In this document: positions 59,101 through 64,000 of the stretch, piece after piece
How positions within the stretch are numbered: the first letter of the stretch is position 1
Layout of the letters: each line of letters starts with the position of its first letter
Origin: Setaria digitata
Lineage: Eukaryota > Nematoda > Chromadorea > Rhabditida > Setariidae
Length of the DNA stretch: 64,000 bases
Assembly: GCA_003640385.1 (NCBI GenBank)
Contig: RCAB01000130.1
Location: 79,097 to 143,096 of the forward strand
Reading direction: 5' to 3'
Notes under the pieces: model-generated
Told to the model about the DNA's origin: nothing
Databases searched by the model: none
Seen by the model: only the letters and a program-made list of their open reading frames with translations
Translations under genes and position numbers: made by a program

Positions 59101-62100
59101 AAGAAAAGGAACAAATTAAAGCAAGTAATAATATTTGTAGTAAATAGACTATTTTAATTTCAATTCAAAAATCATTGTTGGCCCAATTTTTAGATAAGTA
59201 ATGGTGTTTTCTTTGGCCAGCATAGTGGGCAAACAGAAATGAATACAACACCGATTGATTTCAATGGCCCAATTGCGAATTCAACTCCAAAAATGAACTT
59301 ATCTAAGTCTGATTATTCGGCAGATAATGAAGAGAAGCCTATCGTATGCATTTTTTTTTTTTATTTTTTATTTTTTTTCTTTAGATAATATTCATTTCTT
59401 AATTATGAATAATTGTAAAATTTTTTATTTGTTATATTTGAATGAGTGAATTAAAATTAATTTTTTGTTCTAAACTATTTTTTTTTTTTTAAATAAAAAT
59501 GACAGTTATGTGATAATTTGCTTGATGAGAAAAAATGTAATGATTAAAATTCTTCTAAATTTACCTTTTGTTATTGTTTTTTTTTATCAAATTATAGGTT
59601 GTAGAACAGGCGAAGCGCATTTCAAAACGACGAAAAACGAAATTTGGTTCATATAAAACATTAAATGATGATGCTTATAAGTATACTTTCTTCTTCCCTT
59701 TTCTTTTTGCAAATATTTATTCCATTTCTTATTTCGATTACATTTCCATTTATGCTTATACATGAAATTTCAAAATTGCTTCTTTGTCATTTGTTGTTTT
59801 TGTTTTCTTAAAAAAAAAAAAAAAAAAAGAAACAGATTTTAATTTAGTAGTGATTTGGATGATCTATGTGATCCCGATTTTTATCTCACCTATGCGACAC
59901 AGCCGACTGCCTCAGTTACATCCAGTACAGTCGGATCGAGTAACATTAACGGTGATTTAATTAGGAAAGACAAAAGTCAACCATCTACAGACTTGGCTCT
60001 AATTGACGATCAAAATTTGAAAAGGAGCAAGCCTGAACATTTTACAAAGAATGCAGCAACAGTAGCAGGAGCAAAAATGAACGAACTCAGAAGTACCGAA
60101 TTATCGGTAAGGCCGTACAGGTAGGTTTTGCAATTTATTTCGTTGCTAATGAACTTTCATAATATTAGAAAGGTGTAGCAAAAATTTGAAAAGGTGTAGA
60201 ATTGAGTAAATTTGAGAGGATTTTAAAAGATTGAAATATAAATTAAATTTAATAACATCTTTGGAAGTTTTTAATAATGAAATGCTGGAGTGCTGTGCAT
60301 AACATTAATTTAAATTTATATGTAACAATATGTCATACGTGAATACCAATTATTCCAATTTTAGGCACGCTACTTTTTTAATTTTTCTAGAAAACTAAAG
60401 TTTATAAAGTAACTTCTTAAGGTTGGAATTTTTTTTTTTTGATATGAAAAATTGAATTAACAGCAGTGTGGATGAATAGAATTATTCTTTAAGGCAGCTC
60501 ATAAACAAGACAAATTATCAGAACATTATCATTGAATAATAAACGTTTAATTGATAATAACTGATAATTTTGTTGTTGATAGATTAATTAAGAAATGCAT
60601 TTTTGATGATCCAATCACTTTTTTGATCGAATTTCAAATTTGAAAATTATTAAATGTTAGATATGTATTATTCTCATTTTTAAACTATTCGTAATGGAGC
60701 AGTTAGGCTTTTCGTTTTTTCAGAAACAACATTGAAGGATTAAGTTTGGGATGAAATTTTAGTTACGTCAAAATACGCCTTTCTTAGTCTCTAACTTTTA
60801 GATGTTTCTTTTGTTCTCAGAAACGTGAAATATCACTCTACCGATAATATTTCCTTCCGTTGTAGCCTCGTGTGATAATAACTGATGTATCGGAAATGAA
60901 AACAAAAGAAAAAATAACTGAAAATTAACCAAAGAATTAAGAAAGCATGATTGTGCAAAAATTATAACACACTGCCGTAGTTCTTCTGATATTTTTGCCT
61001 ATGAATTTTAATTATAAAAAAAAAAAGTTTACAGCTTAATTCTTTTTGGGAAATTTTTCCCGTAAAAAATCTGGAAGGTTATATACCGATAAAAAGGATG
61101 CGGAAATAAAAAAAAAAAAAATTTGGTAAAAAGATGTATTTTACATTTCCGGCTGGAATAAATAAGTCAAGAGCGAGAACCTTTCGAAATCTTTTGATTA
61201 ATAAGCACTTTCATTCCTTTTTTTTCATTTTAAATTACTATCACTTCATTGTCATTTCCAAATTTGAATTCTAATTTTACATTACAATTTATCTGAATTT
61301 CAAAATGAATTTCTGTTATGATAGTTATAGTAATTTAGCCAAACAGTTAGACTTTTCCACTGTAAAAACGAATTTTTAGCGACCAGTCAACTGTTGATGC
61401 TCATTTCTCATCACCGAAACCGGCAACATCACTTGCCAATATTAGCCAGGAAAGGGAAGCATTCCGGATGCGTAACTGCCGTTCTGCTACTTCCGCTCCA
61501 TTTTATCGGTAAATAGTCATTCCGCAGCCAGTCCGTGCGACAGTTATTTTTTTTTAAATTAATTATTTCCTGATTTTTCTAATATTATGGGTTTCTTAGT
61601 AACTGACTAACACTTAAAATAATACTTTTAATATTTCTTGATTAATTATGATTGCTAATAAAATTAATTGCCATTAAACTGGATTCAGAATCATCCCCAG
61701 AAATCATTAGAATCCATTTTTTTTTTTTTTTTTTTTGTTTTAGCGAATCTCATGGGAATCGATTATTTGCTCACAATCGTTATGATTCCTTGACAGATGC
61801 CGAAAATGCAGATGACTGGTTGAAGTTTCAATTAAGAAAGTTGAAAGCTAAGAGAGAGAACAACCCCGAAGTGCTAAGACGAAAACGACAGGAAAAGCTT
61901 CTCCTTGAGGTGTCTGAATGATGATAAAATTATTTGACGAATTATTTTCTAATCCACAAACTAACACAGACAAATATCATCTGGCATTTTTGTAGGAACT
62001 GAAACATGTAAACGGCGATCGACAAATGACACGTGGACGTGATGAACATACGTACAGTGTGGAAGGTTACGGACAGACCGTCGACCCGTTAGCTGAATAC

Positions 62101-64000
62101 CGAGTGGAAGAGGAACGTTTGCAGAATCTATGCACCCCGTATCAAGATAGCAACGTTCGAGTAGCTGATGAACTGATGAGCACTGTCCGAAGGACAGAGT
62201 ACGGTAGTTCCTCAGTCTTACCACCAAAGTTAGTACTTCTCTTTCGATGTTAAATCTAGACTCCAATGAATATTACTTACTGTTGAATATGAAAGTGCTA
62301 CTTGTAGGCCTTCAGACGCTGTAAGACATAAGCCACCGACGCCACCACTTCGGCCCCGTTCGCAAAGTCCGTCATCAAGTCCGTATCCGCGACGATATCG
62401 GATTAGGACACCTTTGCAAGAAGTAAACCTTTTCATACTCTGATCAATTTATCCATAATATCGTATTTATCACTCTGATCAATTCATCCCTAGAATCACA
62501 CTTATCATTTTCACCAGTTTACTCATATCATGCAAAATAACAAGAGAGTTCAGTATTTCAAAAATTTTGCTACACATGCATCAAAATTATCAGTCTATAT
62601 GTATCTAGAACTAAGGAATATTTTGTTAGTGATTGCATTGGTAAAAACTGTCCTTTTGCTATCGATAAAATTTTCTTTATCATTATCTAAAACTGTTAGT
62701 AAAACTTATCATTTTGTTTTAGCAAACTAACAATGGTCAAAATATGCTTTTTTTTTCTTTTTTTTCTATATGGTNTTCTACATGGTCGAGTAAGTTCAAT
62801 TTCATCACTGCAAATACAAAAAGACTTTCTTTTTAGACTGCATATCAGCGTGANCTTTTTTTTCTATATGGTCGAGTAAATTCAGTTTCATCACTGCAAA
62901 TACAAAAAGACTTTCTTTTTAGACTGCATATCAGCGTGAGCGGAATCATATTAATCGTAATGATAATATTGAACATGATATTGGTGATTTAGATGATAAC
63001 GAATTTAGCCATTTAAGGAATATCGTGAAAGTAAGTAGTTCTTCCTTGTTCAACTTAATGATAAATGATTGCAAGTTAGATCTATCTGATCACTTTTTTT
63101 ATTATTGTGTATTGTGCGTATATTGTTTGTCTGGATATAATCAACTAATTTTAAGCCAAAACATTCTCTTCTTTCTTTTATAATCTCTCCATTCTTTGCA
63201 AATTTTTTCTTTTTTTGCTAAGTAAAAATAATCTTAAAATGAAAGAAGTTTATTTTGAGAAATATTATCAAATGAATGAGTGCCGCCCGTTTTTCTTTTT
63301 TTTTTTTTTTTTTCGTGTTATCAATGATAAGCAGTGAAAGAGAAAAAATTAATTTCTTTTTTTGTGGGTAAAATGAAAGTTACTTTAAATATTCCACTCG
63401 GATGATTTAAATGCTTCTGTTAGAAAACAATAATTTATAATGCTTTAGTTTTAGTCTCAGTCTTTTTCTTTCCTTTTTTTGTTTCATTACAGAGCAAAAT
63501 CTATCTTTAAAGTAACTATTAAAAAAAAGTGATAGCACATCCATCTTATCATCAATTATCATTTGAGAAAGCTGTTAACATGCTTCTCATCCTACTCATT
63601 TTGTCATTTTGCTTTTATCCTCTTTTTTTTTTCCTTCTGGCTTGCTTTTTTTTTTTTTTTTTTTTTTTTAAACTACCCATATCAATTATAAGATGAAATT
63701 TTTGAAATTCAAAATTTAAAAATGCTTATTTTTCATTTCCGAAGTATTATGTAGGGCATAGCTTTCTTCCTTCAGTTTCCATCCCTTCCTTCCATTCATC
63801 GTGCTACTTTATCTCTGAGAGATGCACATATTGCTGATGCCAATTCTAATTTTTCATTTTTTTTTTTTTACTTATTGCCTTTTTTTATAAAATGTCTGCC
63901 TTCAAACTGCAAGATTTATTACAAGCGATGTATGCTGTGCTCCTCTTTCCTCTGTACAGAATCCTAATCCTTCCGTCTCAGCTGATTCCCTTCCATCTAT
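25686..64000 (+). CDS. tns-1: Tensin (PTEN-like phosphatase + C2 + proline-rich region), 3' end outside window
   Basis: Tensins link integrins to actin at focal adhesions. Exons: 25686-26423, 39227-39353, 40213-40310, 42103-42338, 42728-42811, 44061-44216, 44524-44735, 45844-46005, 49629-49744, 55915-56015, 56594-56737, 57718-57937, 59221-59343, 59598-59680, 59848-60120, 61380-61508, 61744-61909, 61996-62228, 62308-62422, 62923-63030, 63960-64000+. All phases agree, giving at least 1,221 aa. Residues 285-430 are the PTEN-like domain (TERIIGVALFPSD, LGWPEELAPPLDRLC, HCKGGCSRA, GQPSHKRYVKYFSSLL). Residues 435-570 are the C2 domain (YERMQPVHTT, LRGDILVKCFQR, FFRCQFNTC). ADSYENFD at its end matches the tensin DSYDNF motif. 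Then come PPLPPPKPR (about 650), a charged helical stretch (about 1025-1060, RRKRQEKLLLEELKH) and PPTPPLRPRSQSP (about 1145). The tensin SH2 and PTB domains are expected downstream. GAK/auxilin also has PTEN-like + C2 domains but matches less well. Confidence 0.9.
27825..28071. other. Single-N assembly join with 123-nt direct duplication
   Basis: 27825-27947 and 27949-28071 are two 123-nt copies that begin GAGAATCGCTTTTC and end TTCAATT. They differ at only a few bases and are separated by one N at 27948. This looks like overlapping contig ends or haplotypes left unmerged. Confidence 0.85.
29108..29166 (+). repeat. (GA)n microsatellite
   Basis: Imperfect GA/GGA run within the long tensin intron, passing into GAAAGAGAGGG-type sequence. 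Confidence 0.85.
30709..30815 (+). repeat. (TAA)n microsatellite
   Basis: About 107 nt of TAATAA units with AATAAATAA interruptions towards the 3' end, in the long tensin intron. Confidence 0.95.
33853..33943. other. Single-N assembly join with 45-nt direct duplication
   Basis: Two 45-nt copies ending ATTGCAAATATCTCCACCTT flank the N at 33898, with a single base difference (GATGTGAGC versus GATTTGAGC). Confidence 0.8.
34263..34774. repeat. Duplicated ~32-nt segment with splice-like ends plus nearby 23-nt duplication
   Basis: TTACCTGTATCAATCTGCTT at 34265 recurs as TTACCTGTAACAATCTGCTT at 34716; both continue to GGTTCC. GGAAATGCTTTGTAAT occurs at 34688 and 34758. On the minus strand each first-type copy ends in CAG|GTAAGA, a consensus donor. 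Confidence 0.6.
34305..34338 (+). repeat. (AAC)n microsatellite
   Basis: About eleven AAC units followed by AGCAGCGAC and GAC-rich sequence. The poly-Asn/poly-Asp frame across it looks like a by-product of the repeat rather than a gene. Confidence 0.9.
35725..35758 (+). repeat. (CT)n microsatellite
   Basis: CT run preceded by a TTTC/TTCC-rich polypyrimidine stretch from about 35695, in the long tensin intron. Confidence 0.9.
37203..37262 (+). repeat. 24-bp tandem repeat, 2.5 copies
   Basis: Unit ACTGTTACCCGTGGGGAAGT plus TGCC at 37203-37226 and 37227-37250, with a partial third copy at 37251-37262. It is GC-richer than its AT-rich intron. Confidence 0.9.
41930..42102 (+). repeat. Degenerate ~22-nt repeats resembling 3' splice acceptors
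   Basis: Units of the type TCATTTTCAGTAATCA recur with roughly 22-nt spacing up to the true acceptor at 42102: TTTTTAGTAATCA (41931), TTTTCAGTAATCA (42010), TTTCTAGCAATTG (42033), TTTCCAGCAATCA (42055), TTTTTAGCG (42077) and TTTCTAG|ATT (42096). All lie in the intron before the tensin phosphatase-loop exon. Confidence 0.7.
42103..42338 (+). CDS. tns-1: Tensin exon encoding the phosphatase P-loop
   Basis: This exon encodes residues 322-400, from IFNISKRRSDLGRLHS through LGWPEELAPPLDRLC and ENWLSANSANVVV to HCKGGCSRAAIVIASYMHY. The P-loop holds Cys377 (42268-42270) and Arg383 (42286-42288) in the spacing CX5R required for PTP chemistry. The Thr/Ser that usually follows the Arg is Ala. The WPD-loop equivalent reads WPEE, as WPD/WPE does in other tensins. 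The exon ends phase 2 at CAGT|GTAAAT and joins the exon at 42728. Confidence 0.92.
46006..49628 (+). other. Tensin intron, nothing recognised
   Basis: AT-rich with long poly-T runs (46551-46574, 46777-46792, 47331-47347) and A runs (47410-47429). No open frame with paired splice sites was seen. Confidence 0.6.
50753..50960. other. Single-N assembly join with ~100-nt direct duplication
   Basis: Copies starting AATACAGTTGCCTATACT and ending TATATTTTACACAAA flank the N at 50856. They differ at two bases or so. More diverged relatives of the same sequence continue downstream to about 51290, so part of the repetition may be real. Confidence 0.75.
52049..52107 (+). repeat. (TAC)n microsatellite
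   Basis: TACTAC/ACGACG/ACCACC triplet run, imperfect. Degenerate CTACTACCGTTCT-type units follow downstream. Confidence 0.85.
54336..54580. repeat. Degenerate ACGTG/ACACGC block
   Basis: About 245 nt of alternating purine-pyrimidine sequence rich in CACGTG, TACACG, ACGCAC and TGCACG. It stands out from the AT-rich intron by composition. No unit length repeats exactly, so it looks like an old, decayed simple repeat. CACGTG occurs at least three times (around 54418, 54536 and 54551). Confidence 0.75.
58584..58645 (+). repeat. ~30-bp direct repeat, two copies
   Basis: GAAGAAAGTAGTGTCTTTAG and GAAGAAAGTGTCTTTAG each continue with ACTAAAGTCAGA; the copies differ by a 3-nt indel. It lies in a tensin intron. 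Confidence 0.75.
62745..62940. other. Two single-N joins and a duplicated tensin exon start
   Basis: Ns lie at 62775 and 62854. The segment TTCTATATGGT to CGTGA, including an acceptor and the first 18 nt of an exon (ACTGCATATCAGCGTGA), occurs at about 62776-62853 and again at 62855-62939. Only the second copy continues into a full exon (62923-63030), so the first is probably an assembly artefact. Confidence 0.8.

Overview
This is eukaryotic nuclear DNA: AT-rich, full of long poly-T and poly-A runs, with many short coding exons split by GT-AG introns. Most acceptors are T-rich and end in TTTCAG, TTTTAG or TTGCAG. Two start codons sit directly behind (or 1 nt behind) a TTTCAG acceptor, as expected of spliced-leader trans-splicing. 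Together with the protein sequences this points to a nematode, perhaps a spirurid/filarial type; genus and species cannot be settled from the sequence.

Layout. (1) 1746-7082, minus strand: a complete ADA2-type transcriptional adaptor gene (ZZ finger, SANT/Myb domain, ADA2 central domain), 14 exons, about 577 aa. (2) 7328-8426, minus strand: coding-like exons of a gene I do not recognise, ending about 245 nt upstream of the ADA2 start; the two could form an operon. (3) 13546-18899, plus strand: a complete alanine aminotransferase gene, 13 exons, 517 aa, with a possible mitochondrial presequence and an in-frame internal Met that may give a cytosolic form. (4) 25686 to the window end, plus strand: the 5' part of a tensin gene. 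It has a 246-codon first exon, a 12.8 kb intron, then a PTEN-like phosphatase domain, a C2 domain and a long proline- and serine-rich region. At least 1,221 codons lie in the window; the SH2 and PTB domains expected at the C-terminus would lie beyond it. Every exon junction listed for these genes keeps the reading frame, except that one donor in ADA2 (near 4478) is uncertain.

The rest is intergenic or intronic and rich in homopolymers and microsatellites, plus several zones of degenerate short tandem repeats. All six single-N positions lie at or beside near-identical direct repeats, which looks like unmerged contig ends rather than real duplication.

The three recognised genes have no evident functional link: chromatin/SAGA adaptor, amino-acid metabolism, focal adhesion. 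The most interesting points are: the tensin phosphatase loop keeps both the catalytic Cys and Arg (CX5R), unlike the inactive loop of vertebrate tensin-1; an array of acceptor-like repeats lies just upstream of that same exon; and an unrecognised gene may be the operon partner of ada-2.
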